DNA of 64,000 nt from Coriobacteriales bacterium OH1046 (GTDB lineage Bacteria; Actinomycetota; Coriobacteriia; Coriobacteriales; Atopobiaceae): assembly GCA_004010535.1 (NCBI GenBank), contig RQYE01000002.1, positions 124,001 to 188,000 of the forward strand, written 5' to 3'. Below the pieces are notes generated by a model, which worked only from the letters and a program-made list of their open reading frames with translations, was not told the origin of the DNA and ran no database searches. Made by a program: the position numbers and the translations under genes. Below, piece by piece: positions 27,839-36,439 of this stretch. Each line of letters begins with the position of its first letter. Within the stretch, counting starts at the first letter, position 1.

Positions 27839-28267
27839 ATGATCGATACGACAACGCGTACCTTCCTCACGAGCGAGTACAACCAATTCGTGAACATCAC
27901 CGATCTGGTATCGGGGGCGGTCGCGGAAAGCGGGGTGAGGGAAGGGGCGGTCACGGTCATCTCCAAGCATACGACGACCGGGATCACCACGAACGAGGCG
28001 CTCGAATGCCTCGAGAGCGATATCCACGAGTTTCTCGCCAAGCTCATTCCCGAGGATCATCCCTATGCGCACGCGAGGGTACTGAAAGACTATGGGTCTA
28101 CGGCAGGTAACCCGACAGGGCATCTCAAATCCCTGTTGATGGGGAACCATGCCCATTTCATCATCAGGGACGGCGAAGTGGACAAAGGGGGTGCGCAAGA
28201 GATCTACTTCTGTGAGTTCGATGGGCCATCCGAGAGGACCATTATCATTCAGGTGATGGGCGAATAG
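27839..28267 (+). CDS. YjbQ-family (UPF0047) protein
   Basis: A 142-aa protein of the YjbQ/UPF0047 family: 'FVNITDLVSGAVAESGVREG', 'ISKHTTTGITTNEA' and 'GNPTGHLKSLLMGN' are hallmarks, with the conserved His residues in 'SKHTTTG' and 'GHLKS'. The E. coli protein shows weak thiamine-phosphate synthase activity, but the physiological role is unsettled. It follows the amidohydrolase by 4 bases in the frlD2-frlC operon, which is unusual company for this family. It may have been recruited for a phosphotransfer or isomerisation step. Confidence 0.9.
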   Translation: MIDTTTRTFLTSEYNQFVNITDLVSGAVAESGVREGAVTVISKHTTTGITTNEALECLESDIHEFLAKLIPEDHPYAHARVLKDYGSTAGNPTGHLKSLLMGNHAHFIIRDGEVDKGGAQEIYFCEFDGPSERTIIIQVMGE

Positions 28268-28325
28268 AGGGTGCAGCGGATATACGTCCAGCTATCCCGC
28301 AGCGTCCAATGGTAAGATTCTTGTT

Positions 28326-29087
28326 ATGAGGATCCTGCTAGACGACTCGAGGGTGATGCTCAAGGTGGGCTCGCGCAATCAGACAGCCGAACTCGTTGAG
28401 GCATATATCATCGACCACGGCCTCCTTCCTGGGGACAAGCTCCCCTCCGAGCGCGAGATGTGCGAGATGTGGGGCTTGAATCGGATGACGCTCAGGAATG
28501 CCCTGAAGCGTCTCTCCAATCTCGGCATCGTCGAGAGCCGGGCCAGCTTGGGCATGTTCGTGGCCCCTCCCAAGATGGTGAGGAATCTCCAAGACACCAT
28601 CGGTTTCTCGCAGGCGGTAAGGGAAGCGGGGCGTGTTCCCGGACACCGGGTAATCGGTTGCGAGCTGATCGAGGCGAACAAGTTCGTCGTGAGGCATCTC
28701 CGCGTCATCCTCGCTTCCCCGACCTTCGTCATCAAGAGGGTGAACACGATCGATGGCCACCCTGTCGCGGTGGAGACCTCTTGGATCAACGCGCAGCACT
28801 GCAAGGGGATCGAAGCCTACGATTTCTCCACAGCATCCCTCTATGGGGTCTTGGAGGATCGATACGGCATCATCCCGACGAGCGGCACGGAGAAGATCAG
28901 CGTCACGAAGGTTGATGAGGAGGAGGCCGATCTTCTCGGCGTTCGGGGTGGGGACTCGGCCTTCTTCCAGACGGGGTTGATCCTCGACCAGCACGAGAGG
29001 CCGGTGGAGTACTTCAAGAACGTCGTGCTTCCCAGCCGCATCTCGTTCAGTACCGAGCTCCGGCGCATGACGACAAGCGAGGCATAG
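28326..29087 (+). CDS. GntR-family (HutC/UTRA) transcriptional regulator 1
   Basis: A 253-aa regulator with an N-terminal winged helix (about 18-85: 'LPSEREMCEMWG', 'NRMTLRNAL', 'GIVESRASLGMFVA') and a C-terminal UTRA ligand-binding domain (about 105-245), as in FrlR, NagR/YvoA and HutC. UTRA domains sense sugar phosphates or similar effectors. An alternative start is ATG 28356, because the site before 28326 is weak. It lies in the frlD2-frlC operon directly before a second GntR. It is a leading candidate for binding the six-copy TATAAG-N14-ATACCA motif. Confidence 0.88.
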   Translation: MRILLDDSRVMLKVGSRNQTAELVEAYIIDHGLLPGDKLPSEREMCEMWGLNRMTLRNALKRLSNLGIVESRASLGMFVAPPKMVRNLQDTIGFSQAVREAGRVPGHRVIGCELIEANKFVVRHLRVILASPTFVIKRVNTIDGHPVAVETSWINAQHCKGIEAYDFSTASLYGVLEDRYGIIPTSGTEKISVTKVDEEEADLLGVRGGDSAFFQTGLILDQHERPVEYFKNVVLPSRISFSTELRRMTTSEA

Positions 29088-29091
29088 GATC

Positions 29092-29817
29092 ATGGCTGCG
29101 GTGAATGCGAGATCACCCCTCTACCTCCAACTCCGCGAGGTCGTAAGGGAAAGGATCGAGACGGGGGAATATGCCCCCGGCTGTCCGATCCCGTCGGAAA
29201 GCAGCCTTGCCAAGACCTACGGTGTCAACAGGCTCACGGTGCGCAGCGCCCTCGACGCCCTCGTCGAGGAAGGGATGATCAAGCGGGTGCAGGGCAAAGG
29301 GGCCTTCGTGGTAGGTACGAGGGTCGAACGCGATCTTGACAACCTCACGGGTTTCCATCAGGCAATCGAGGGGAGCAGTGCCAGCCCGGGCGTCAGGATC
29401 CTCGAGAAGAGCCGCCGCAAGGCCGGCTCCGTCTATGCCAAGCACCTCGGGATCGATCGGGATGATGACATCTTCTTCATCAAACGGCTCGATACGGTTG
29501 ACGGGATGCCCATCTCGGTGGAATACATCTACATTCCCAGTGAGTTCGTGCCCAATCTCCTCGATGTCGATTTGGATGTCTTCACCCTCTACGATGTGTA
29601 CGGATTTTACGATACCGTCCCCGTGCGCGCATATCAGACCCTCGACGTCGTGCATCTCGAACCGCGCATCGCGCGCGCCCTCGACGTCGGCTCCTGCAAG
29701 GATGCGCTGATGTTCACCTGCCTGAGCTATAGGGAGGATGGCAGGGCCATGGAATTCATGCGCTCCTTCAACAGGTGCGATACCTGCTTCTTCACCGTAA
29801 GGAACGGCATCCGATAG
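29092..29817 (+). CDS. GntR-family (HutC/UTRA) transcriptional regulator 2
   Basis: A 241-aa regulator with a winged helix (about 10-75: 'IPSESSLAKTYGVNRLTVR', 'RVQGKGAFV') and a UTRA domain (about 95-235, 'DIFFIKRLDTVDGMPISVE'). It begins 4 bases after regulator 1. The two are clearly different in sequence, so they probably sense different effectors. The kinase, BtpA and aldolase genes follow. It may control the second half of the island or cross-regulate with regulator 1. Confidence 0.88.
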   Translation: MAAVNARSPLYLQLREVVRERIETGEYAPGCPIPSESSLAKTYGVNRLTVRSALDALVEEGMIKRVQGKGAFVVGTRVERDLDNLTGFHQAIEGSSASPGVRILEKSRRKAGSVYAKHLGIDRDDDIFFIKRLDTVDGMPISVEYIYIPSEFVPNLLDVDLDVFTLYDVYGFYDTVPVRAYQTLDVVHLEPRIARALDVGSCKDALMFTCLSYREDGRAMEFMRSFNRCDTCFFTVRNGIR

Positions 29818-29900
29818 TACGCGCCGTCCTGGCTGCCATAGGCTTCCCCGATCGTCTGCTTTCGATCTTCTCATTATCTGGCAACAGAAAGGACACCGAC

Positions 29901-31421
29901 ATGGTGGGAACATATTTCATGGGTATCGACACCGGCACCTTCGGGAGCAAGGGTGTCATCATCGACCTCGACGGCAACGTGATCGCCGAGAGCTCCACCG
30001 AGCACGGGATGGAGAACCCCCGTCCCAACCACTACGAGCACGATGCCGACGCGGTGTGGTGGCACGACTTCTGCCTCATCAGCAACGACCTGATCGCCAG
30101 AAGCGGTGTCGATCCCGAAGATATCAAGGGCGTTGCGGCGAGCGCCCTCGGAGCGGACTGCCTGCCTGTCGATGAGGAGTGCAGGCCGCTGCGCAAGGCC
30201 ATCCTGTATGGAATCGACGCGCGCGCTCTCGACCAATGCGCAGAGCTCACCGACCTCTATGGCATCGATCAGATCAAGGCGTGGTTCGGCAGGCCACTCG
30301 GGTCATCAGACGTGATGCCCAAGATCCTCTGGGTCAAGCAGAACGAGCCGGACATTTACGCGAGGACCTACAAGTTCCTCACCGGATCGAGCTTCATCAC
30401 CGCCAAGCTCACCGGGGAGTACTACGTTGACAAGTTCCTCGGACTCGCGAGCTTCAACCCGCTCTATGACCCGGATGGGACCCCGAATGCCAAGCTCTGC
30501 GGGCCGATATGCCGGCCCGACCAGCTGGCCCGCGTTGGGGAGACGATCGATATCGCCGGATATGTCACTGCGCAGGCTGCCAAGGAAACCGGGCTTGCAG
30601 AGGGGACCCCGGTGACGGTGGGTACCGACGATTCGGGCGCTGAGGGCATCTCCTGCGGCATCGGGAGGCTCGGCGACCTCATGTTGCAGTTCGGCTCCTC
30701 GATCTACATGTTCCTCGTCGCCGACAGGCTCATCGACGATGACCGTATCTGGCGCGAGCGGTTCATCATCCCGGGGACCTTCGATGTCTCGGCGGGCACG
30801 AATACCGCCGGAACGCTTACCCGTTGGCTCAGGGACCAGATCTTTTCCGATCTCAAGGCTATCGAGGATGCGGGTGGGGAGAACGCCTATGCCGCCATGG
30901 CGCGGGAGGCTGCCGATATCCCCCTCGGTTCCGATGGCCTGATCTGCATGCCCTACTTTGCTGGCGAGCGCACTCCCATCAACGACCCCAAGGCCCGTGG
31001 GGCCTTCGTCGGCCTCGACCTCTCGCATACCCGGGCGCATCTCTATCGTGCGAGCCTTGAGGGCGTGGCATACTCGATCAACCAGCATTTCAATATCTTC
31101 GAGGAGGACGGTGTGCCCGTGCGCCGCGTCATGGCCGCCGGGGGCGGGACGAAGAACACCCTGTGGATGCAGATCGTCTCCGATGTCACCGGCAAGTCCA
31201 TTTCCGTGCCTGCGATCGGCATCGGTGCCAGCTACGGCGATGCGATGATGGCTGCCGTCGCCACCGGTCACTGGGACGGTTTCGACGAGCTTGCGTCCAA
31301 GGTGAGGCCCGGTGTCACCTATGAGCCCGATAGGGGGAATCACGAGGCCTACAAGAAGTACCAGGCGCTGTTCGACGAGCTCTATCCTGCAACGAGGGAG
31401 ATCGTGCATAGGCTCTCGTAA
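29901..31421 (+). CDS. FGGY-family carbohydrate kinase, copy 1
   Basis: A 506-aa FGGY kinase (xylulose/glycerol/gluconate kinase superfamily). It has 'GIDTGTFGSKGVIIDLDG' (about 8-25, phosphate 1 loop), a substrate Asp region 'TVGTDDSGAEGISCG', 'PYFAGERTPI' (FGGY signature region) and 'RRVMAAGGGTKNTLWMQI' (adenosine motif). It probably phosphorylates a pentulose, hexulose or sugar acid. 'agaaaggac' precedes the ATG. A strong terminator follows at 31443, so it ends the transcript that began at frlD2. Confidence 0.9.
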   Translation: MVGTYFMGIDTGTFGSKGVIIDLDGNVIAESSTEHGMENPRPNHYEHDADAVWWHDFCLISNDLIARSGVDPEDIKGVAASALGADCLPVDEECRPLRKAILYGIDARALDQCAELTDLYGIDQIKAWFGRPLGSSDVMPKILWVKQNEPDIYARTYKFLTGSSFITAKLTGEYYVDKFLGLASFNPLYDPDGTPNAKLCGPICRPDQLARVGETIDIAGYVTAQAAKETGLAEGTPVTVGTDDSGAEGISCGIGRLGDLMLQFGSSIYMFLVADRLIDDDRIWRERFIIPGTFDVSAGTNTAGTLTRWLRDQIFSDLKAIEDAGGENAYAAMAREAADIPLGSDGLICMPYFAGERTPINDPKARGAFVGLDLSHTRAHLYRASLEGVAYSINQHFNIFEEDGVPVRRVMAAGGGTKNTLWMQIVSDVTGKSISVPAIGIGASYGDAMMAAVATGHWDGFDELASKVRPGVTYEPDRGNHEAYKKYQALFDELYPATREIVHRLS

Positions 31422-31442
31422 ACCGCAGTCCATGAACTGATG

Positions 31443-31481
31443 TCCGCCGACCGTCTCATATGCGGCGGTCGGCGGATTCTT
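31443..31481 (+). terminator. Intrinsic terminator after the first FGGY kinase
   Basis: A perfect 11-bp stem, 31443-31453 with 31466-31476, loop 12 bases, followed by TTCTT. It separates the frlD2-frlC-regulator-kinase transcript from the BtpA transcript. Confidence 0.75.
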
Positions 31482-31540
31482 ATCCGCGAATGGTTGTCTC
31501 GATCATCTCGCCCGTATGTGATACCCATGCGTATAGACTA

Positions 31541-31566
31541 TATAAGTGTTGGCAAAATGCATACCA
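31541..31566 (+). promoter_or_regulatory. Island motif copy F (TATAAG-N14-ATACCA)
   Basis: Exact TATAAG at 31541 and exact ATACCA at 31561. It lies 49 bases before the BtpA-family start, in the AT-rich stretch after the terminator. Confidence 0.55.
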
Positions 31567-31615
31567 GTATAGGAAGTCCGTACAAAGGGTTTCCGCAGAC
31601 AGCAAGGAGAGGACC

Positions 31616-32449
31616 ATGCTTTGGACTGAGGAACTGTTCGGCACCAAGAAACCCATCATATCCATGCTCCATCTCGACCCCCTTCCGGGAGATCCCCGTT
31701 TCGGAAGAAGCGGCGGGAGCGTCTCCACGGCGGTCGAGCACGCCAAGCGGGATCTTGAAGCTCTCCAGGAGGGCGGTGTCGACGGCATCATCGTCTCCAA
31801 CGAATTCTCGCTGCCGTATCAGCGCCGCATGAATTTCGTAACCCCTGCCACGATGGCTTACGTTGTCGGCCAGCTGAGATCCGAGCTGTCCGTCCCATAC
31901 GGGGTCGATGCCATCTCCGACGGCTTGGCGTGCATAGAGCTTGCCGCAGCGTGCGAGGCGAGCTTCGTTCGCGGCACCTTCTCGGGCGTCTATGTGGGCG
32001 ACGGCGGCCTCTACAACAATGATTTCTCCATGCTCATGCGCCGCAAAGCCGAACTCCATCTCGATGACCTGCGCATGCTGTACTTCATCAATCCGGAGTC
32101 GGACCGCAACCTCGACACGCGTCCTCTTGCCGATATCGCCGCATCCACCATCTTCAAGGTCCATCCCGATGGGCTCTGCGTCTCGGCCAACGCCGCCGGA
32201 ACCGATGTGGACAGCGATCTCATCGCTTCCGTCAAGGCGAAGAACCCCGAGGTGGCGGTGCTTGTCAATACCGGCTGCCGCCCCGACACCATCGAGGAGA
32301 AGCTCTCTGTTTCCGACGCCGCAGTGGTGGGCACGTACTTCAAGGAGGGTGGCCAGCTCGAGGATGACGATCTCAACAACGTCCGGGTTGATGTGAATCG
32401 CGTCAAGGAATTCATGGATGTCGTCTATGAGGTGCGCAAGAGCCTGTGA
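31616..32449 (+). CDS. BtpA/SgcQ-family TIM-barrel protein
   Basis: A 277-aa protein of the BtpA/SgcQ family: 'PIISMLHLDPLPGDPRF' at the N-terminus is the family signature, with 'GGVDGIIVSNEFSLPY' and 'AAVVGTYFKEGG' later. BtpA was named for photosystem I stability in cyanobacteria. In heterotrophs such as the E. coli sgc locus the gene sits with sugar kinases, PTS and an RPE-like epimerase, as here. A catalytic role on a sugar phosphate is plausible but not shown. 'aaggagaggacc' precedes the ATG. It heads the BtpA-FGGY-RPE-aldolase module. Confidence 0.88.
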   Translation: MLWTEELFGTKKPIISMLHLDPLPGDPRFGRSGGSVSTAVEHAKRDLEALQEGGVDGIIVSNEFSLPYQRRMNFVTPATMAYVVGQLRSELSVPYGVDAISDGLACIELAAACEASFVRGTFSGVYVGDGGLYNNDFSMLMRRKAELHLDDLRMLYFINPESDRNLDTRPLADIAASTIFKVHPDGLCVSANAAGTDVDSDLIASVKAKNPEVAVLVNTGCRPDTIEEKLSVSDAAVVGTYFKEGGQLEDDDLNNVRVDVNRVKEFMDVVYEVRKSL

Positions 32450-32460
32450 CGGATCTAGAT

Positions 32461-32496
32461 TGCCTGGCGGGAAAAGACTTCTCTTACCGCCAGGCA
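32461..32496 (+). promoter_or_regulatory. Intra-operon hairpin between BtpA and FGGY genes
   Basis: A perfect 10-bp inverted repeat, 32461-32470 with 32487-32496, loop 16 bases, in the 69-base gap between the two genes. There is no T-run, so it is more likely an mRNA processing or stability element or an attenuator than a full terminator. Confidence 0.5.
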
Positions 32497-32518
32497 TGCC
32501 TATGAAAGGGGTCGGACG

Positions 32519-34027
32519 ATGGCCGAGAAGGTTCTGCTGGGATTGGACAACGGGGGCTCCGAGACCAAATGCGCCGTCTACGCTCTCGATGGCCGTGAGC
32601 TTGCGGTTTCGAGGAAGAGGCTTCCGATCGAGGTGCCCCACCCCGGATGGAGCGAGCGGGATGCCGAAAAGGTGTGGAACGCGAATGTCGAGGCCGTACG
32701 AGAGGCGCTGTCCCGTGCCCACGTGAGCGGCTGCGATGTCGTGGGCGTCGGCCTGACGGGATACGGTAACGGCGCGTGCTTGGTCGACGCTGCCGGCCAA
32801 GCGGTTTGCAAGGTCATCGTCTCGACCGACGAGCGTGCGAACGGTATCTGCGCCGAGTTTGCAGACCGAGGGATCGAGCGAAAGATCTATCCCTTCACCT
32901 GCCAAAGCACATGGGCTGCGCAACCTGCGGCCCTTCTCCCTTGGCTCAAGCGCAACAGCCCGGAGCTCCTCGAGCGGGCGCGGTGGTGGCTGGGCATCAA
33001 AGACTATGTGCGGCTCCGTCTCACAGGCGAGGTCTCGACCGAGATCACCGAGGCGAGCTCGACCTGCCTGCTCAACCTGCATACACGCGAGTTCGACGAG
33101 AAGATCTTCGAAGCCCTCGGTATTCCCGAGCTGTTCCGCCTCATGCCGCCGGTACGGGAGAGTACCGAGGTCGCGGGCCACGTGAGTGCGGAAGCCGCCC
33201 AACTCTGCGGCCTTCTCGAGGGCACCCCTGTCGCGGCGGGATATTTCGATATCGATGCCGCGGAGTTTGCCAGCGGCGTCGTGAACGATAGGACCCTCTG
33301 CCTCATCACGGGAACCTGGTCCATCAACGAGCGGCTTGCCATGAGCGCGAACACAGACTACGACAGGAACAAAAACACCGTGACTCTGGGGTATCGCCCC
33401 GGCTATTTCAATGTCGAGGAATCCTGGCCCACCTCGGCCTCGAACTTCGACTGGTATATCCGCGAGGTTATCTGTCAGGGAAGTTCCGAAGTCGATCGGG
33501 AAGAACTTTACGCTCGCTGCAACTCGATGGTATCTTCTCTGGACCCTCGCGACTCCGATGTGATCTTCGTGCCCTATCTCTACGGCTCATCGTATCCATC
33601 CGATGCTCGGGGGTGCTTCCTCAACCTGAGCAGCTACACCACGCACGAGCACATGCTGCTCGCCGTATACGAGGGCGTATGCCTCTCTACGCTGTGGAAT
33701 GTCCGCCAGCTCGTGGGGGAATCGCTTCCCGAATTCCAAATCAGGATCTCGGGCGGCGTGACGAGGAGCCGCGCATGGACCCAGATCATGGCCGATGTTC
33801 TCCAAGCACCGATGCAGATGCTCGAGAATCACGAGCTCTCTGCCCACGGTGCGGCGATGTGCGCGGGTGTAGCCTCGGGAGTGTACGATTCTCTCGACGA
33901 CGCGATTGCCCGGAGCGTTCGGCTTGGCGAGAAGATCCACCCCAGAGCCGAGCTCGCAGAGTGCTATCGGGAGAAATACGAGCGATATGTGCAGGCCCTC
34001 GAGGCGCTTGCCGTTCTCGGAAGGTGA
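32519..34027 (+). CDS. FGGY-family carbohydrate kinase, copy 2
   Basis: A 502-aa FGGY kinase, clearly different from the one at 29901. It shows 'GLDNGGSETKCAVYALDG' (about 7-24), 'CQSTWAAQPAALLPWLKR', 'DIDAAEFASGVVNDRT' (substrate and phosphate 2 region) and 'ISGGVTRSRAWTQIMADVL' (adenosine motif). It most resembles L-xylulose/carbohydrate kinases of the FGGY superfamily. It ends 5 bases before the RPE-like gene. It probably phosphorylates a ketose that the downstream epimerase and class II aldolase then convert to triose phosphates. Confidence 0.9.
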   Translation: MAEKVLLGLDNGGSETKCAVYALDGRELAVSRKRLPIEVPHPGWSERDAEKVWNANVEAVREALSRAHVSGCDVVGVGLTGYGNGACLVDAAGQAVCKVIVSTDERANGICAEFADRGIERKIYPFTCQSTWAAQPAALLPWLKRNSPELLERARWWLGIKDYVRLRLTGEVSTEITEASSTCLLNLHTREFDEKIFEALGIPELFRLMPPVRESTEVAGHVSAEAAQLCGLLEGTPVAAGYFDIDAAEFASGVVNDRTLCLITGTWSINERLAMSANTDYDRNKNTVTLGYRPGYFNVEESWPTSASNFDWYIREVICQGSSEVDREELYARCNSMVSSLDPRDSDVIFVPYLYGSSYPSDARGCFLNLSSYTTHEHMLLAVYEGVCLSTLWNVRQLVGESLPEFQIRISGGVTRSRAWTQIMADVLQAPMQMLENHELSAHGAAMCAGVASGVYDSLDDAIARSVRLGEKIHPRAELAECYREKYERYVQALEALAVLGR

Positions 34028-34032
34028 GGGGC

Positions 34033-34692
34033 ATGTTTCAGGTGAGCCCATCCCTCGAAGCGGGATGCCAGCTTGATCTGGCCTCGACGCTCGAGTCGGT
34101 GAGGGGGCTGGAGCATATCCATCTCGATGTCGATGATGGCAATTTTGTCCGAGGCATCACGTTCGGCATGGGAACCGTGGGGCTTGTAGCCCGCAACACC
34201 GCTATTCCGATCGACGTCCATCTCGAGGTGCTCAATCCGCTCGAGTACCTCGATCCCCTTGGCGAATCCGGCGTTGCCGCCGCCTGCGCGCAGGTTGAGA
34301 CCCTCCTCTCTCCAAGCGCATGGCTGAGCGGTCTCAAAGCACGCGGGATAGGGAAGAGGGGATTGGCGATAAACCTCAAGACGCCGGTGGATGAGGTTCT
34401 CAGCTATGCAGATCAACTCGAGTACATCCTGTTCGTGAGCGTCGAGGCCGACTGCGAGGGGCTCCCGTTCCGTCCTATGACGCTCGAAAAGCTGAGACGT
34501 GCCCGGAGTGTTGTCGGGACGGATATCGAGCTCTGGGTTGATGGCGGTATCAATGCCGGGAATTTGCGCGATGTGGTCGAGGCGGGAGCCGATGGCGTTG
34601 TCGTGGGGCGTGCGGTTTTCGGTGCGGAAGATCCCAAGGTTGCGGCAGAGGAGATCAAGCGGCTGGGCGAATCGCTCAGAGGGGGAGCATGA
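34033..34692 (+). CDS. Ribulose-phosphate 3-epimerase-like TIM barrel
   Basis: A 219-aa protein of the RPE family: 'VSPSLEAG' at the N-terminus, 'HIHLDVDDGNFVRGITFG' (RPE has 'HxDVMDGxFVPNxTxG'), 'IPIDVHLEV' (DxHLM) and 'ELWVDGGINAGN' (DGGI). The metal-binding His/Asp set is kept, but 'MDG' is replaced by 'DDG', so it is a divergent member like SgcE or AlsE rather than housekeeping Rpe. It lies between an FGGY kinase and a class II aldolase. Likely reaction: C3 epimerisation of a ketose phosphate. Confidence 0.85.
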   Translation: MFQVSPSLEAGCQLDLASTLESVRGLEHIHLDVDDGNFVRGITFGMGTVGLVARNTAIPIDVHLEVLNPLEYLDPLGESGVAAACAQVETLLSPSAWLSGLKARGIGKRGLAINLKTPVDEVLSYADQLEYILFVSVEADCEGLPFRPMTLEKLRRARSVVGTDIELWVDGGINAGNLRDVVEAGADGVVVGRAVFGAEDPKVAAEEIKRLGESLRGGA

Positions 34693-34693
34693 T

Positions 34694-35338
34694 ATGCACG
34701 AGATAGAGAGACGGGGCCTGATCGACTGCGCGCTCTCCATGAAGCGTGAGAGCCTCGTTAGGGGAAGCGGCGGGAACGTGAGCCTGCGGGTAGATCTCGA
34801 TAGGGTTCTCATAACCCCGTCGGCGATGGATTACGAGACGATGGAGATAAGCGATATCTGCTGCGTCGACCTTTCCGGCAACATGGTCGAAGGCACGCGT
34901 CGTCCGTCATCGGACATCTCCGCAATCCTGTACATCATGCGGAATATGCCCCGAGCCAAAGCGGTCATCCATACCCACCAGCCGTATGCGACGGCGCTTT
35001 CCCTCGTTGCAGATGAGCTTCCGGCCGATCTCGTCACGGTTATCGACGAGCTCGGGGGTGCCGTCAGGGTTGCGCCGTTCACCAGAAGCTCGGATGAGGG
35101 GATGGGTATCCAGACCGTCGAATACGCAGGGGATTCCAATGCTGTCATCCTCAAGCATCATGGTGTTGTTGCATGGGGAAACGATGCCGATAGCGCACTC
35201 TCTGCAGCGGTCAACCTCGAGGAGGGGTGCAGGTGCTTCCTCGCCGCTCTCGCAACGGGGCTTCCGCTTGCGCATCTCACGCCGGAGCAGATAGCGGACG
35301 AATCGAAAGAACGCGGCTATTACGGGCAGCCCGGATAA
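34694..35338 (+). CDS. Class II aldolase/adducin family protein
   Basis: A 214-aa zinc aldolase of the FucA/AraD type. It has 'VRGSGGNVSLR' (phosphate loop), 'VIHTHQPYATALS' (two zinc His) and 'ILKHHGVVAWG' (third zinc His), plus an acidic residue in 'STDISAIL'-like position 'SSDISAILYIM' where an acid is often Glu. It probably cleaves a ketose phosphate to dihydroxyacetone phosphate and an aldehyde, or epimerises a pentulose phosphate. It starts 1 base after the RPE-like gene and closes the island; a perfect 12-bp hairpin follows. Confidence 0.87.
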   Translation: MHEIERRGLIDCALSMKRESLVRGSGGNVSLRVDLDRVLITPSAMDYETMEISDICCVDLSGNMVEGTRRPSSDISAILYIMRNMPRAKAVIHTHQPYATALSLVADELPADLVTVIDELGGAVRVAPFTRSSDEGMGIQTVEYAGDSNAVILKHHGVVAWGNDADSALSAAVNLEEGCRCFLAALATGLPLAHLTPEQIADESKERGYYGQPG

Positions 35339-35358
35339 GCTCGGATAACCTATCTGAA

Positions 35359-35389
35359 ACGCCCGCCACCGAACAAGGGTGGCGGGCGT
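35359..35389. terminator. Bidirectional hairpin at end of island
   Basis: A perfect 12-bp GC-rich stem, 35359-35370 with 35378-35389, loop of 7 bases, between the convergent stops at 35338 and 35417. There is no long T-run on either side. Confidence 0.65.
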
Positions 35390-35416
35390 CAAATGAACCA
35401 GCAACCGAATAGCTGC

Positions 35417-36421
35417 CTAGCCGTTGAGGGCTGCGTTCACGGCGACGGCGCAGGCCACGGTGCAGCCGACCATCGGGTTGTTGCCCATGCCGATGAGGCC
35501 CATCATATCCACGTGCGCGGGTACCGAGGAGGAGCCTGCGAACTGCGCGCTGGAGTGCATGCGCCCCATGGTGTCGGTCATGCCGTAGGAGGCGGGGCCG
35601 GCCGCCATGTTGTCCGGGTGCAGCGTGCGGCCGGTGCCGCCGCCGGACGCCACGGAGAAGTACTTCTTGCCGGCGAGCACGCGCTCCTTGAAGTAGGTAC
35701 CCGCAACCGGATGCTGGAAGCGCGTGGGGTTGGTGGAGTTGCCGGTGATCGAGATGTCGACGCGCTCATGCCACATGATGGCGACGCCCTCGCGGACATC
35801 GTCGGCACCGTAGCAGTTGACCTTGGAGCGCGGGCCGTCGGAGTACGGGATGGTCTGGACGACCTCGAGCTCGCCGGTGAAGTAGTCGAACTTGGTCTGG
35901 ACATAGGTGAAGCCGTTGATACGGGCGATGATCTGGGCGGCGTCCTTGCCCAGCCCGTTCAGGATGACGCGCAGTGGCTTGGTGCGCGCCTTGTTGGCGT
36001 TGTTGGCGATGCCGATGGCACCCTCGGCGGCGGCGAAGGACTCGTGACCGGCTAGGAACGCGAAGCACTCGGTATCCTCGCCGAGCAGCATGGCGCCCAG
36101 ATTGCCATGGCCGAGGCCGACCTTGCGGTCCTCGGCGACGGAGCCGGGAACGCAGAATGCCTGCAGGCCGATGCCGATGGCCGCTGCGGCATCGGAGGCC
36201 GTGGCGGCGTTCTTCTTGACGGCGATGGCGCATCCTAGGGTATAGGCCCACTTGGCGTTCTCGAACGCGATGGACTGGATGCCGGTGGTGATGTCGTAGG
36301 GGTTGAAGCCCTTGTCGGTGCAGGTCTTCAAGGCCTCGTCGAGGTCGGCGATGCCGTATTCGGCGAGGGCGGCGTTGATCTTGTCGATGCGGCGCTCGTA
36401 TCCTTCGAATGTGACTGCCAT
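35417..36421 (-). CDS. GGGtGRT protein
   Basis: A 334-aa protein carrying the diagnostic 'ASGGGTGRTLHPDNMAAGP' segment. The family is named only for this motif; function is unknown, although it is regularly paired with an Fe-S scaffold-like protein, as here. Other conserved-looking segments are 'GIGLQAFCVPGS', 'LAGHESFAAAEGAIGIANNA' and the Cys-containing C-terminus 'GMGNNPMVGCTVACAVAVN'. No signal peptide or membrane helix is visible. 'gaaaggagctg' precedes the ATG. The gene lies 18 bases downstream of its partner on the minus strand. Confidence 0.92.
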   Translation of the reverse strand: MAVTFEGYERRIDKINAALAEYGIADLDEALKTCTDKGFNPYDITTGIQSIAFENAKWAYTLGCAIAVKKNAATASDAAAAIGIGLQAFCVPGSVAEDRKVGLGHGNLGAMLLGEDTECFAFLAGHESFAAAEGAIGIANNANKARTKPLRVILNGLGKDAAQIIARINGFTYVQTKFDYFTGELEVVQTIPYSDGPRSKVNCYGADDVREGVAIMWHERVDISITGNSTNPTRFQHPVAGTYFKERVLAGKKYFSVASGGGTGRTLHPDNMAAGPASYGMTDTMGRMHSSAQFAGSSSVPAHVDMMGLIGMGNNPMVGCTVACAVAVNAALNG

Positions 36422-36439
36422 GGTATTCAGCTCCTTTCC

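Noticed and set aside
31538-33202. A 554-codon minus-strand open frame opposite the BtpA and FGGY genes
   Set aside because: Antisense shadow without motifs; crosses two well-supported plus-strand genes.
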